Assembly: GCA_024279685.1 (NCBI GenBank) | Contig: JAJRRI010000053.1 | Span: forward strand, 1 to 51,708 | Length of the DNA stretch: 51,708 bases | Origin: Verrucomicrobiota bacterium | GTDB taxonomy: Bacteria > Verrucomicrobiota > Kiritimatiellia > Kiritimatiellales > Pontiellaceae | Direction: 5' to 3' | Shown here: piece after piece, positions 1-7,860 of the stretch | Numbering within the stretch: position 1 is the first letter of the stretch | How the letters are laid out: every line of letters starts with the position of its first letter | The notes under the pieces: generated by a model | What the model saw: the letters and a program-made list of their open reading frames with translations, nothing else | What the model was told of the DNA's origin: nothing | Databases searched by the model: none | Made by a program: the position numbers and the translations under genes

Positions 1-507
1 GAAAGGTAACGCCACGAGGTCTACCACCGTACTGATTTTATGGGGTAAAAAAATATTTCGTGTAAACTCATTCTTCAGAACTTCCTTTTTTTCCAGTTCG
101 AAAAACTCACGCTGGAGATCGTATTTATCGTACGTTTTCTTACGAGGTATCCTGAATATTTCCCACCCCGAATCATCCAATACCACAATCTCGCCCGTCC
201 GATCATCTTCGTACAAGCCAACGGCATAATGCACAATTCCATGTTCGTCGATCCAGCCTCGGAATCCCTTACGTATTTTCGGATCAAAACCCTTAAAGTC
301 GACCGGAAAACTCCCCGCAGGTTGGAGTAGCCGTTCCGTTAGCGAAGGTAAACTAACGGGAAAGTATTGCCGTTGAATCGAGATCAATCGCTCCCCAAGC
401 ACTCGCTCGCTATCGACAACCTTGATTTTCGGCTGGGATTTATCTAAAGGCTTTGCGAGGGAGGAAATCACCAAAGTAACACCAATAGTAACGAGTATTT
501 TCTTCAT
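1..507 (-). CDS. Secreted protein of unknown function, C-terminus cut by window edge
   Basis: A reading frame on the minus strand starts at ATG 507 and stays open to base 1, giving 169 codons without a stop, so the gene is truncated here. A purine-rich ribosome-binding site (GAGGAAGAGGG) lies directly before this ATG, which favours it over an in-frame ATG at 531. The first 20 residues (MKKILVTIGVTLVISSLAKP) form a short basic region and hydrophobic stretch typical of a signal peptide. The visible part then reads as a soluble, charged domain with a segment rich in Asp, Trp and Gly (about residues 85-125). I do not recognise a family. It is probably exported. It is divergent from the small regulator at 669. 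Confidence 0.6.
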   Translation of the reverse strand, partial: MKKILVTIGVTLVISSLAKPLDKSQPKIKVVDSERVLGERLISIQRQYFPVSLPSLTERLLQPAGSFPVDFKGFDPKIRKGFRGWIDEHGIVHYAVGLYEDDRTGEIVVLDDSGWEIFRIPRKKTYDKYDLQREFFELEKKEVLKNEFTRNIFLPHKISTVVDLVALPF

Positions 508-668
508 CCCTCTTCCTCTTTTTTGATTCATATCACTCAACACATGCACTCAATCAACTGACTTAGCATTAATAATTAAACATTTATGGATATTAGTGGA
601 TAGTGTCAACTATTTATTTTCGTTAAACTTGATCCACACTTGCTTACTCTCCGAAGTTAGAGGTGAAA

Positions 669-902
669 ATGAAAGGCAAGAAAACAGAGCAAGTGGCATT
701 TCGGGTAAGCGCAGAGGAAAAAGAGTTCCTAGAACGGGCTGCTGATGAAATGAATTTAAAACTCGGTGCATTAGCCGGTTCACTCGTCATCCAATGTGTG
801 AAATTCCGACAATCACATGGTAATCGTCTCGTCTGGCCACCCGAGTTCAATTACTACCCTGCCACTTCCAAGAGCCTTCAGGAAAAGGCTGACTCCGACT
901 GA
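669..902 (+). CDS. Small ribbon-helix-helix-like regulator
   Basis: This 77-residue protein begins KGKKTEQVAFRVSAEEKEFL, which is the pattern of a ribbon-helix-helix DNA-binding domain: a short beta strand (QVAFRV) followed by two helices. Such proteins are usually antitoxins or local repressors. ATG 669 is preferred over the in-frame GTG at 663 because the AGAGGTG element sits just upstream of it. The C-terminal 30 residues carry aromatic and proline residues and are less regular. No toxin gene is visible next to it; the downstream 110 bases hold nothing convincing. Function as a DNA-binding protein is an inference from the fold pattern only. Confidence 0.55.
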   Translation: MKGKKTEQVAFRVSAEEKEFLERAADEMNLKLGALAGSLVIQCVKFRQSHGNRLVWPPEFNYYPATSKSLQEKADSD

Positions 903-1014
903 TGTGCCTCACGAAAAAAGCCCCCCTCTAGCTGGCCTTCCGAATTCAACTATTATCGGTCCAGCTCAAAAATCGTACAGGAAGCCACTCAGGCATCTTA
1001 AACCTCGCCTATCT

Positions 1015-1245
1015 CTACGTCCGCACCGCTTCGTTGAGGTGGCCACAGCGTGGGCATCGGTCCATCGGGCGGCTACGGGCGAAGGCGTAGACGTGGTTGC
1101 ACTCAGCACATTCGTAGATGTTTTCTCTTTCACGCCCCGGACGATGCCAGGAGCGGATGCCGTAGAAAAGTGCAAGGATCACGGTGATTAATAGGGGCAC
1201 ACTGACGAAAAAAACTAAAAGGGTACCCAGTTGAAGCGGGATCAT
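1015..1245 (-). CDS. Membrane-anchored zinc-ribbon protein, end of tonB operon
   Basis: A 76-residue protein with one hydrophobic segment at about residues 5-30 followed by a basic stretch and a four-cysteine zinc ribbon (CAEC, then CPRC about 18 residues later). The ATG overlaps the tonB stop as ATGA, so it is translationally coupled to tonB and is the last gene of the exbB-exbD-tonB operon. The zinc ribbon would face the cytoplasm if the N-terminus is outside. Function is not known to me; its position suggests an accessory of the energy-transduction complex. Confidence 0.6.
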   Translation of the reverse strand: MIPLQLGTLLVFFVSVPLLITVILALFYGIRSWHRPGRERENIYECAECNHVYAFARSRPMDRCPRCGHLNEAVRT

Positions 1246-1964
1246 GGTGTCGCCTCTTTGGGGGCTGAGTAAATTTCGAGCCTACCTTCAATAGGGTCGG
1301 AACCCGCTCGGAATTTCAACTCGTGTAGCCAACGAAGAACCGCCTGATTTAACGCAGATTCCTTAAGTGGCTGTTCAATAAACACATGCTGGACGACCCC
1401 TTCTCGCGAAACGCTAATCTCGACCCTAATCTCCCACGCCGTATCGCCCGCCTGATTCAACGCCCGTGGCAGCACAAGACCTCCTTCCAACCGCTCTTTT
1501 AATCCGAAGTCTATCTGAATACGGCGGGCAGATGGCGATTGATCGATGAGTCGCACAATTTGGGTCGGCGGGGGCGGGGCGGTGGGTTCCCCGGCGGTCA
1601 GCATGAGTGCTTCAGAGAGCAGCTTCTCTCCGGCCGTACGTGCGGCGGGGTCAATCGGTAAATAGGTTTCTGTCTCTTCCGGTTGCGAAAAGATCAATTG
1701 CGTACTCAACTTGTCGTCCAATAAATCGCGACTGAACCCCATCGGCGACGGTAGTGAAAAAAGAACGGGCGAGCCAACGAGCCGGACACCGACCTCCAAA
1801 GGGGCATCAGATGGTGCGGATTGGTAGTATGTTTTCGGTGGAATCCGAACATTCATCGAAGCAGTACCATCCGCCGGGCGAACGGCTACGAACAACAGCA
1901 GATGCATAATCACGGCTAGACCGGTGGCCAGCCCAAAGGCCTGCTGCTTCCAAACCGGTGTCAT
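1242..1964 (-). CDS. TonB-like energy transducer
   Basis: A 240-residue protein with a single N-terminal membrane anchor (about residues 8-30), a long periplasmic linker that contains proline runs near residue 125, and a C-terminal domain (about 160-238) with the TonB/TolA-type pattern, including the strand around VEISVSREGVVQHVFIEQPL. TonB proteins link the inner-membrane proton channel ExbBD to outer-membrane receptors. The ATG overlaps the exbD stop as ATGA, and its own stop overlaps the next gene in the same way, so the operon is tightly coupled. The proline-rich spacer is short compared with enteric TonB. Confidence 0.7.
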   Translation of the reverse strand: MTPVWKQQAFGLATGLAVIMHLLLFVAVRPADGTASMNVRIPPKTYYQSAPSDAPLEVGVRLVGSPVLFSLPSPMGFSRDLLDDKLSTQLIFSQPEETETYLPIDPAARTAGEKLLSEALMLTAGEPTAPPPPTQIVRLIDQSPSARRIQIDFGLKERLEGGLVLPRALNQAGDTAWEIRVEISVSREGVVQHVFIEQPLKESALNQAVLRWLHELKFRAGSDPIEGRLEIYSAPKEATP

Positions 1965-2419
1965 GGATTTTCCTCGGTAGCGGAAATACGGGTCGCCATC
2001 GATACCTCGGAAATTCCGGCATTGAGGGCTAGATTCCAGGCTTGAATGACAACCCCGTGGGGTACGCGTTCATCAGCCTCTATAATTAGAGGGGCATGCG
2101 GGGTTTCAGCTACGGCAACTTGAAGAGCCTCCGCCAATCGCGCTTCGTTGAGGCGCTCATCGTTGAAATAAAACCAACCGCCTCGCGTGATCGAAAGCAC
2201 CATCGAACCAAACCGAGCGCCCCCAGTAAACGGTGCCGATGGTAATTTAATATTGATACCTGGTTGCATTACAAACGGTGAAACCGCCAGGAAGAACGCA
2301 AGAATAAGCAGGGCTGAATCCGAAAAGACAACACTGACGCTAAAGATACCCGCCGGCTTCCGCGTCGGCGTAAAGCGGCGGAGTTTCTGGCTTTGGCGAT
2401 GCGGATTAAAGGGTTTCAT
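1961..2419 (-). CDS. exbD: ExbD/TolR-family proton-channel subunit
   Basis: The protein of about 152 residues has one N-terminal transmembrane helix (about residues 30-50) that includes an Asp at its start (VVFSDSALLILAFFLAV), the expected proton-conducting residue of ExbD/TolR. The periplasmic domain follows, with the family signature around PGINIKLPSA and a C-terminal part ending in MATRIS. I place the start at ATG 2419, which overlaps the end of exbB by 14 bases; a longer in-frame extension to 2479 would lie entirely inside exbB and is rich in Ser and Thr. It works with ExbB and the adjacent TonB to use the proton gradient. Confidence 0.75.
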   Translation of the reverse strand: MKPFNPHRQSQKLRRFTPTRKPAGIFSVSVVFSDSALLILAFFLAVSPFVMQPGINIKLPSAPFTGGARFGSMVLSITRGGWFYFNDERLNEARLAEALQVAVAETPHAPLIIEADERVPHGVVIQAWNLALNAGISEVSMATRISATEENP

Positions 2420-3044
2420 CGGAAAGGTCGCCGTTGTTGCGGTCGTAGACGAGGAAGCGGTAGATTTCTTCGGCCGCATATTCCATATTAAGCGTTATAG
2501 CCTCCACGCGGCTCAGTAGAAAATTATAGGCCGCAAATGCGGGAATCGAAACGCAAATGCCGACCGCAGTGGTGATGAGCGCCTGCCAGATGCCCGCAGA
2601 AAGATCACCGATCTCCGCCAGCGGAGCGTTTTGTTCCATCATCATAAAAATACGGATCAAGCCAATGACCGTACCCATCAATCCTAATAACGGGGTAACC
2701 TGCGCAATCGTCAGTAGCCCGCCCATATTTTTTTCCAGCCTTGGAATCTCCCCCAACCCAGCTTTGGTGATGGTTTGCTTGAGCTCCTCCGGCGGTTCGT
2801 CGGCATGCAGTAGCGCGATGCGAACCATGTGCGCAACCGGACCGGGTGTTTGATCGCAAATTGAAACAGCCTCGGCGGTATTGCCTCGATTAACGATGGT
2901 GTAGATTCCATTCAAAAAGTCGTCGGACTTGATCTGCGCACGATGCAGGTGAAACACACGTTCCCAAAAGAGCACGGCCGCAGCAATGCTACACGCCATG
3001 ATCGGCCACATAATCCAACCGCCTTTAACTATTAGTTCCCACAT
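2406..3044 (-). CDS. exbB: ExbB/TolQ/MotA-family proton-channel protein
   Basis: A 212-residue protein with three membrane segments: about residues 10-28, 108-130 and 152-175. The second holds the MotA/TolQ/ExbB signature (VTPLLGLMGTVIGLIRIF) and the third has the family TTAVGICVSIPAF motif. ATG 3044 follows a good ribosome-binding site (TTGGAGGAACT). It forms the proton channel with ExbD. It lies 107 bases downstream of the TPR gene, in the same direction, and is followed by overlapping exbD and tonB. Confidence 0.85.
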   Translation of the reverse strand: MWELIVKGGWIMWPIMACSIAAAVLFWERVFHLHRAQIKSDDFLNGIYTIVNRGNTAEAVSICDQTPGPVAHMVRIALLHADEPPEELKQTITKAGLGEIPRLEKNMGGLLTIAQVTPLLGLMGTVIGLIRIFMMMEQNAPLAEIGDLSAGIWQALITTAVGICVSIPAFAAYNFLLSRVEAITLNMEYAAEEIYRFLVYDRNNGDLSDETL

Positions 3045-3151
3045 AGTTCCTCCAACATTGTCTATTTTTAAATTTTGATGGCTGATTTATGAAGCTCAAT
3101 CAGCGGGGGGCCTTTGGAAATTAAACCTAAAAAATTCGCGCCGAAGTAGCA

Positions 3152-5674
3152 TTATTCCACCTCTTTGGCCTGTTCAAAGAGCAACCAATTATCTTGTTTT
3201 ATTTTCTCGATCCGCTTGGCCGCTTCATCTCCCGCAGGAACTCCAACATCAAGCACGCGCTGATAAATCAACACGGCCTCCAGCCAGCTACGTTCCCGCT
3301 CCTTGAGGGCCGCCGCACCGAACGCCGCTCGCGTGAACCAGAGTGTGCTATAGGGCGAACGGTCCGCGGACTCATTAATAAAAGTGTAGACCACGGTCAT
3401 ATACCGATTAAATGCACGGTCGGGCGCGTTGGTTTTTTCGAGGCAGCGGCCGACTTTATATTCGGCCTGTAACTTGAGTGCGGATGAGGCGGAACTTCGA
3501 TCGAGAATAGCTTGATACGAATTCATAGCCTCGGCATAACGAGCCGGATTTTCGCTGGCGAGCGAAAACTGGCAATCGCCCTTACGCCCCCATGCAGCCC
3601 CGACGAGATGGCTTTCGGGATAGTTCTTAATAATCTCCTCAAAGGCCAATATTCCGCGGGCGAATTCACCAAGCTCGCTGAGGGCATCGCCCTGCGCAAA
3701 GCGAGTCTGCGGAAGCACATCGCTTTGCGAATAGGTTTTTGCGAGAAAACTGTAGCGCTCGATCGCCACGACATAATTAGCCTGTGCAGCTGAGGAGCGC
3801 CCGGCTCGATAGAGGGCTCGCGGTGCAAGGGCGCTCGCTTTAAAATGATCGGCAATGCGCATAAAAAGGGGCTCAGCTTTTTTATATTCGGCCTGATTGT
3901 AGTATCGCTCTGCCAGCCAGAACATGACCTCTGGAGTCCACGCCGAATCGGGGTATTGCTCGATGAAATCGAGACAGGTTTGCACCGCTTCGTCGACCTG
4001 TCCCAAGCTCCAAAGGCAAAATCCGCGCATATAGGTAGCCTGCGGGGCATATGGGCTTTCTGGATAATGGGTAATCACGGCCTCGAAAGCCGCTTTTGCA
4101 TCGGCGTAACGGCGTAAATATTTATAGAGGATCAGACCGCGTTGATGGAGACTGGTTACCGCCGCTGAGCCATCCGGATAGGTCTGACCCACTTGCGTAT
4201 ATTTATCCAGTGCCGCCGACCACTGCTGACCGGCGCGCATAACATCGGCCGAACCCAGAGCGGCCTTCTCGGCGAACGGGCTGGTTGGATGATTGACCTC
4301 GATGACTTGAAAGGTGGCCAGCGCCTCGGTGCGGCGCTCAATTTTTGCCAGCGAAAGTCCGAACTGATAGAGCGCATTCGGCAGGTTTTTATGGTTCGGG
4401 TAGTCGGTCACAAATGCCCGATAGCGCTTCTCGGCATCGGTAAATTTTTCGGCGCGGTAATAGGCATCGCCCGCTTTAAACAGCGCATTCGCCCGCTCTG
4501 AACTTCCCTCCTTCACGGCCTTATCAAAAGCCGTAGCCGCTTCGGCATAGCGCTCAAGCTCCCACAAGGATAAGCCCTTGCCAAAGTAGGCGAGAGCCAA
4601 ACCGGCAGAATCATCCGCCACATCGAGATAAACCTGATAGGCTTCGTCCGCTTCTCGGAACTGATTCGCTTGCAATAGCGCATGGGATTTTTCGAGTTGG
4701 AGCTCGGCGGCAACGATTTCATTCGGTGCTTCAGCCCGGCACTGTTCGAGTAGACGAAGCGCGTCGGCGGTATCGCCGGCTCGTAATAACATGCGTGCGA
4801 GTGAAAGCCGGAGGGGCACTCGCTGGCGGGCATCGGGCGAAAGATCGATGGCCTCACGCATCGCCAACGTTGCGGCAACCTGTGCTCCTGCTTTTTCCTC
4901 TAGCGCAGCGAGATCAACATAGGCATCAATTCGATAGGCCAACCGAGCACCAACATCGCGGGCCAACCCAGAGAGCAGTGCACGTGCAGGAGCAAGATTT
5001 TCGGCTGCGCCCTGCGTGTAGAGCACATGTGCGAGTGTAAGCTGGGCACGTTGCGTCGCATTCGAGTCCGACTCCTCTATGAGCGCTTCATAAATAGTGA
5101 TTGCTTCAGGGATTTTTTTCTGGTGAATCAGAGCCACGGCAAGATCAAACTGATTTTCGACCCATTCTGGATGGTCGGGAAAAGTTTTTGAAAACCGCAG
5201 GAACGAGGCTTCAGCTGCTTCTGCCCTATTCACGAGTTGCTCAATATATCCCCGCAAACGGAGGGCCGATGGAGCGTAATGACCGGCGGCCAAACGTTCC
5301 TTCGCCTCATCAAGAATCTTGAAGGACGCCTCATAATGCTTCAGCTCGAAGTGGGCACGGGCGCGCCAATAATCAAACCCCGGGTCACCGTTGTATAGCG
5401 CAAGGAAGTTGATGGTTTCAGTATAACGCTTCTGCCCCCACAGCGCCTGCGCAAGTAACAAGGCCGCCTCGTGTTCGGCGGCCTGGGTGGTACGGGAACG
5501 CAATACTCCGCGTGCCTGTTGTTCCGCCAGCGCAAAAAAACCGTCGTCTAGTGAGGCTTTAATATTGGGCAGATGGCTAGCCACCGGCGCAGGAACAGGT
5601 TCTTCAGCCCGCGCGGGAGTTGCCGCAAACAGGAGCGAAAAAATAATTAAAATGGATAACGAATAAGGCTGCAT
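3152..5674 (-). CDS. Large exported TPR-repeat protein
   Basis: The protein of about 840 residues has a signal peptide (hydrophobic stretch ending ATPARAEEP) and is then almost entirely tandem tetratricopeptide repeats, visible from recurring patterns such as YF.KG..LW.LERYAEA and AEYKKAEPLFMRI. No enzymatic motif is seen. TPR proteins of this size next to exbB/exbD/tonB are common in PVC bacteria and are thought to be periplasmic scaffolds. The start is uncertain: an ATG at 5674 and an upstream in-frame TTG at 5686 both lack a clear ribosome-binding site. Downstream in the same direction is the exbB operon, so co-transcription is likely. Confidence 0.75.
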   Translation of the reverse strand: MQPYSLSILIIFSLLFAATPARAEEPVPAPVASHLPNIKASLDDGFFALAEQQARGVLRSRTTQAAEHEAALLLAQALWGQKRYTETINFLALYNGDPGFDYWRARAHFELKHYEASFKILDEAKERLAAGHYAPSALRLRGYIEQLVNRAEAAEASFLRFSKTFPDHPEWVENQFDLAVALIHQKKIPEAITIYEALIEESDSNATQRAQLTLAHVLYTQGAAENLAPARALLSGLARDVGARLAYRIDAYVDLAALEEKAGAQVAATLAMREAIDLSPDARQRVPLRLSLARMLLRAGDTADALRLLEQCRAEAPNEIVAAELQLEKSHALLQANQFREADEAYQVYLDVADDSAGLALAYFGKGLSLWELERYAEAATAFDKAVKEGSSERANALFKAGDAYYRAEKFTDAEKRYRAFVTDYPNHKNLPNALYQFGLSLAKIERRTEALATFQVIEVNHPTSPFAEKAALGSADVMRAGQQWSAALDKYTQVGQTYPDGSAAVTSLHQRGLILYKYLRRYADAKAAFEAVITHYPESPYAPQATYMRGFCLWSLGQVDEAVQTCLDFIEQYPDSAWTPEVMFWLAERYYNQAEYKKAEPLFMRIADHFKASALAPRALYRAGRSSAAQANYVVAIERYSFLAKTYSQSDVLPQTRFAQGDALSELGEFARGILAFEEIIKNYPESHLVGAAWGRKGDCQFSLASENPARYAEAMNSYQAILDRSSASSALKLQAEYKVGRCLEKTNAPDRAFNRYMTVVYTFINESADRSPYSTLWFTRAAFGAAALKERERSWLEAVLIYQRVLDVGVPAGDEAAKRIEKIKQDNWLLFEQAKEVE

Positions 5675-5794
5675 ATAGTTTTTCAATAGTGGGTTCCCAT
5701 TATTTCTAATGCCGGGGAAATTTAAAGCCTAATTTTACCATCCTTGGTGCAGAAATTCATTTCCCTCCGATTAAATACCCGCCAGCGTACGGTC

Positions 5795-5878
5795 ATGGAA
5801 ATGGAACTCAATCGGCGGATCTTTCTCATGGTGCTGGGTGCAACTGCCATTGCCTATGCACCGCTTTTCTCCTCGTAG
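5795..5878 (+). CDS. Possible 27-residue membrane peptide
   Basis: A rightward frame of 27 codons starting at ATG 5795 encodes a basic N-terminus followed by a single hydrophobic stretch (RRIFLMVLGATAIAYAPLF). It ends five bases before a hairpin whose right arm is followed by TTTT on the plus strand, so the same structure can end a rightward transcript. There is no good ribosome-binding site. This may be chance between the convergent rpsD terminator and the TPR gene. Confidence is low. Confidence 0.22.
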   Translation: MEMELNRRIFLMVLGATAIAYAPLFSS

Positions 5879-5882
5879 CCAT

Positions 5883-5914
5883 AAAAAAGCCGCCCCTAAA
5901 TCGGAGCGGCTTTT
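5883..5914 (-). terminator. Rho-independent terminator of rpsD (bidirectional)
   Basis: The arms AAGCCGCCCC and GGAGCGGCTT pair across a 6-base loop. On the minus strand the stem is followed by six T residues, giving an intrinsic terminator 20 bases after the rpsD stop. On the plus strand the stem is followed by TTTT, so weak termination in that direction is possible. Confidence 0.85.
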
Positions 5915-5934
5915 CGCTTAACCAGAAAGTCCGA

Positions 5935-6537
5935 TTAACGAGCGTAGAATTCGACCACGCTTGAGATTTCGCAAACAACCGGAACTTCGTCCCGAGTAGG
6001 CAGGCGGTTGATCTCGGCCGTCAGTTCCTTATCGTTAGCCGTGATGTAATCGGGCGTCTTAGCAACCTGTTGCGCGAGTACGAAGCTGTCGAGTTCCTTA
6101 GACTTTTCGCGAACGGTAATCTTCTCGCCGATGCGCACGGAGTAGGACGGAATGTTTACTTTCTTTCCATTCACTCGGAAGTGCGCGTGAGAAACCATCT
6201 GACGGGCTTGATAGATCGAACGGCACAGGCCAGCGCGCAGAACGACGACGTCCAAACGGCTCTCAAGCATTTGAATCATCACTTCACCAGTGTTGCCCTT
6301 CTTGCGCGAGGCCTTGGTGAATACGCCACGAAGCTGCTTTTCGCTCATGTTGTACTGATAACGCAGACGCTGCTTTTCCGTAAGCTGACGACCGTAGTCG
6401 GACTGCTTGCCGCGCCGACGGCCGGGGCCGTGCTGTCCAGGCGGATTCGGGCGACGTTCGAGGAATTTTTCGGATTTCGGCGATAAAGCCACGCCTAGAC
6501 GACGAGCTTTCTTAATCTTTGGTCCATTGTATTTCAT
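5935..6537 (-). CDS. rpsD: Small ribosomal subunit protein uS4
   Basis: A 200-residue ribosomal protein S4: it begins MKYNGPKIKKARRLGV, has the family PNPPGQHG segment, and a clear S4 RNA-binding domain (ESRLDVVVLRAG through ARQMVSHAHFRVNG). It lacks the four cysteines of the zinc-binding form, so it is the C-minus type. S4 nucleates assembly of the 30S body and can repress its own synthesis. ATG 6537 has a strong ribosome-binding site (GGAGAAATAAA); an in-frame upstream extension to 6597 is rejected. The gene is monocistronic, with its own promoter and terminator, not inside a spc/alpha operon. Confidence 0.95.
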   Translation of the reverse strand: MKYNGPKIKKARRLGVALSPKSEKFLERRPNPPGQHGPGRRRGKQSDYGRQLTEKQRLRYQYNMSEKQLRGVFTKASRKKGNTGEVMIQMLESRLDVVVLRAGLCRSIYQARQMVSHAHFRVNGKKVNIPSYSVRIGEKITVREKSKELDSFVLAQQVAKTPDYITANDKELTAEINRLPTRDEVPVVCEISSVVEFYAR

Positions 6538-6695
6538 TTTATTTCTCCAATTCCCGCATACATCCTTCTGAATTAAGCCGATTGATCGGCCGCCCATTTA
6601 CAGTGTTCGAGTCTGGGCGCTCGCCCCGCATCGTGCGGTATTTATTTCTCTGGCGATGATCCTTCCGTCCGGATTCCGTTTTACGGGAAAACAAG
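6538..6695 (-). promoter_or_regulatory. Structured 5' leader of rpsD
   Basis: The predicted transcript has a leader of about 158 bases with several short inverted repeats: CCGTAAAACGG, CCGCACGATGCGG, GGGCGAGCGCCC and GCCGATCAATCGGC, the last ending about 45 bases before the ATG. A leader of this length and structure is unusual for a single ribosomal gene and is a plausible binding site for S4 autoregulation. This is inferred from visible repeats, not from a covariance model. Confidence 0.4.
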
Positions 6696-6701
6696 CGGGC
6701 A

Positions 6702-6729
6702 TTTATATAGAATCATTTCAACGAGTCAA
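6702..6729 (-). promoter_or_regulatory. Sigma-70-type promoter of rpsD
   Basis: On the minus strand a -35 box TTGACT (6724-6729) is followed after 16 bases by a -10 box TATAAA (6702-6707). This close match to consensus places the transcript start near 6695, upstream of rpsD and just after the RES toxin gene. Confidence 0.65.
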
Positions 6730-6755
6730 CTCCGTTTGGCCGCAAAGATTTGCGC

Positions 6756-7217
6756 CTATTTCAGGAGCCGCGGATCGAATTCAAACGGCTCGGGGATGCC
6801 GATCTCTAGTTTCCCGAAATTTAGATGCTTCGGATTAATTAGATAGTTATTTTCGCCAGGAATCAAGACGCTGGGCACCTTAAGGACAGAGGACAACCCT
6901 TCCTCCACCCACGCCTGCCCCATTTTCTGGCTAGAAGAGGGAAGCAAGGGGTTGCGCCAATCCTCTGGTAAATCCAAAAAATCGAGCGTCCGAATCTGCC
7001 GAGAGTCAATACGGACGGGGATACACAGATAATTATCCATTAGATCCGCTGCATCGACATGAACCAATATTTCCAGCGCGGCCAATGATTTGGATTCTGC
7101 GGTATAAACCATCGCTGTCCCGATCGGATTCCAGCGACCCCCATAAATCCGCGCTCCTTCGCCAGTAAAAGCCTCAGCCACGCGATAGGGTTTGACGATA
7201 CGCCAGACGGTCGGCAC
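6756..7217 (-). CDS. RES-domain toxin
   Basis: A 153-residue RES-domain protein. RES toxins of this kind degrade NAD+. The family landmarks are present: Arg in GGRWNP (about residue 26), Tyr in AMVYTA, and the Ser/Glu pair in SKSLAALEILVH. I choose the GTG at 7217, which shares its first base with the antitoxin stop (TAGTG), because the protein starting VPTVWRIVKPYRV is the normal RES N-terminus; the frame is open further upstream but only as an overlap with the antitoxin. It is the second gene of a RES-Xre toxin-antitoxin pair, translationally coupled to the antitoxin. Confidence 0.85.
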   Translation of the reverse strand: MPTVWRIVKPYRVAEAFTGEGARIYGGRWNPIGTAMVYTAESKSLAALEILVHVDAADLMDNYLCIPVRIDSRQIRTLDFLDLPEDWRNPLLPSSSQKMGQAWVEEGLSSVLKVPSVLIPGENNYLINPKHLNFGKLEIGIPEPFEFDPRLLK

Positions 7218-7726
7218 TAGGAGAAGACTCCATGCTCCATGCGACCGAGCAAGTTCACAACCTCTCGGCATCCGAGTTCGGTATCGGCCCAATCTAACGG
7301 TGCTTTTCCCTGTAACTGGGAACGAGGGGCTTTGAGCCATCGTACTGCAGAATCTTTCTCCCCAAGTACCTCGATGGCCCGAGAAACCAACCGGGAAACG
7401 CGTACCATACGTTCGGATTGATCGGCATTCAACCGCCCCGCCTGAATTCTACGCAACAGCGTCCGCTCCGCCACACCGGCCATGCGTGCGAGTTCCTTCC
7501 TGCTCACAGAAAGTTCTCGCGCCAGGCCATCGACGATTCCAGCGGGAAGTCCTTCTTTGATTTCGGCCACCTGACCCATCACATCGGCGGATTTCAGCCC
7601 AACGATTTTTAGATCCGGTTTCTTCTGTTGAGGAACGATTAACGAAACCTCATATTTCACTGCCGCTTCCTTCATAATTATTCCTTCAGCTTCCCATGTA
7701 TATTTTACTTTTTGGATTTTTTTCAT
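7217..7726 (-). CDS. Xre/ParS-type antitoxin of the RES pair
   Basis: A protein of about 169 residues. The middle part (about 70-115) is a helix-turn-helix with ELARMAGVAERTLLRR, and the C-terminal part (about 130-169) is the domain that neutralises RES toxins, with GKAPLDWADTELGCREVV. The preferred start is ATG 7726, which follows GGGAGGTGGA; an in-frame ATG lies ten codons upstream. The N-terminal 50 residues are not recognisable. Autorepression by binding the inverted repeats at the promoter is expected for this family. Confidence 0.85.
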   Translation of the reverse strand: MKKIQKVKYTWEAEGIIMKEAAVKYEVSLIVPQQKKPDLKIVGLKSADVMGQVAEIKEGLPAGIVDGLARELSVSRKELARMAGVAERTLLRRIQAGRLNADQSERMVRVSRLVSRAIEVLGEKDSAVRWLKAPRSQLQGKAPLDWADTELGCREVVNLLGRMEHGVFS

Positions 7727-7743
7727 TCCACCTCCCTCACCTA

Positions 7744-7782
7744 TGTCAATTGGCATTATTCATATTGACATATGACCGTCAA
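7744..7782 (-). promoter_or_regulatory. Promoter and triple half-site operator of the RES-Xre operon
   Basis: The region upstream of the antitoxin holds TGTCAAT (7744-7750), ATTGACA (7764-7770) and GTCAA (7778-7782). The first two form one inverted repeat and the last two another, so three half-sites share one centre. On the minus strand TTGACG and an AATAAT/ATAATG element 16-17 bases later form a plausible promoter inside the repeats, which suits autorepression. Confidence 0.55.
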
Positions 7783-7860
7783 CTCTTTTTTCCACTCCGC
7801 AGAGCTTGATTTCAAGCAAAGAGAGAATAGAGTCGGATTTTTTAGAAAAAGGACAACCTA

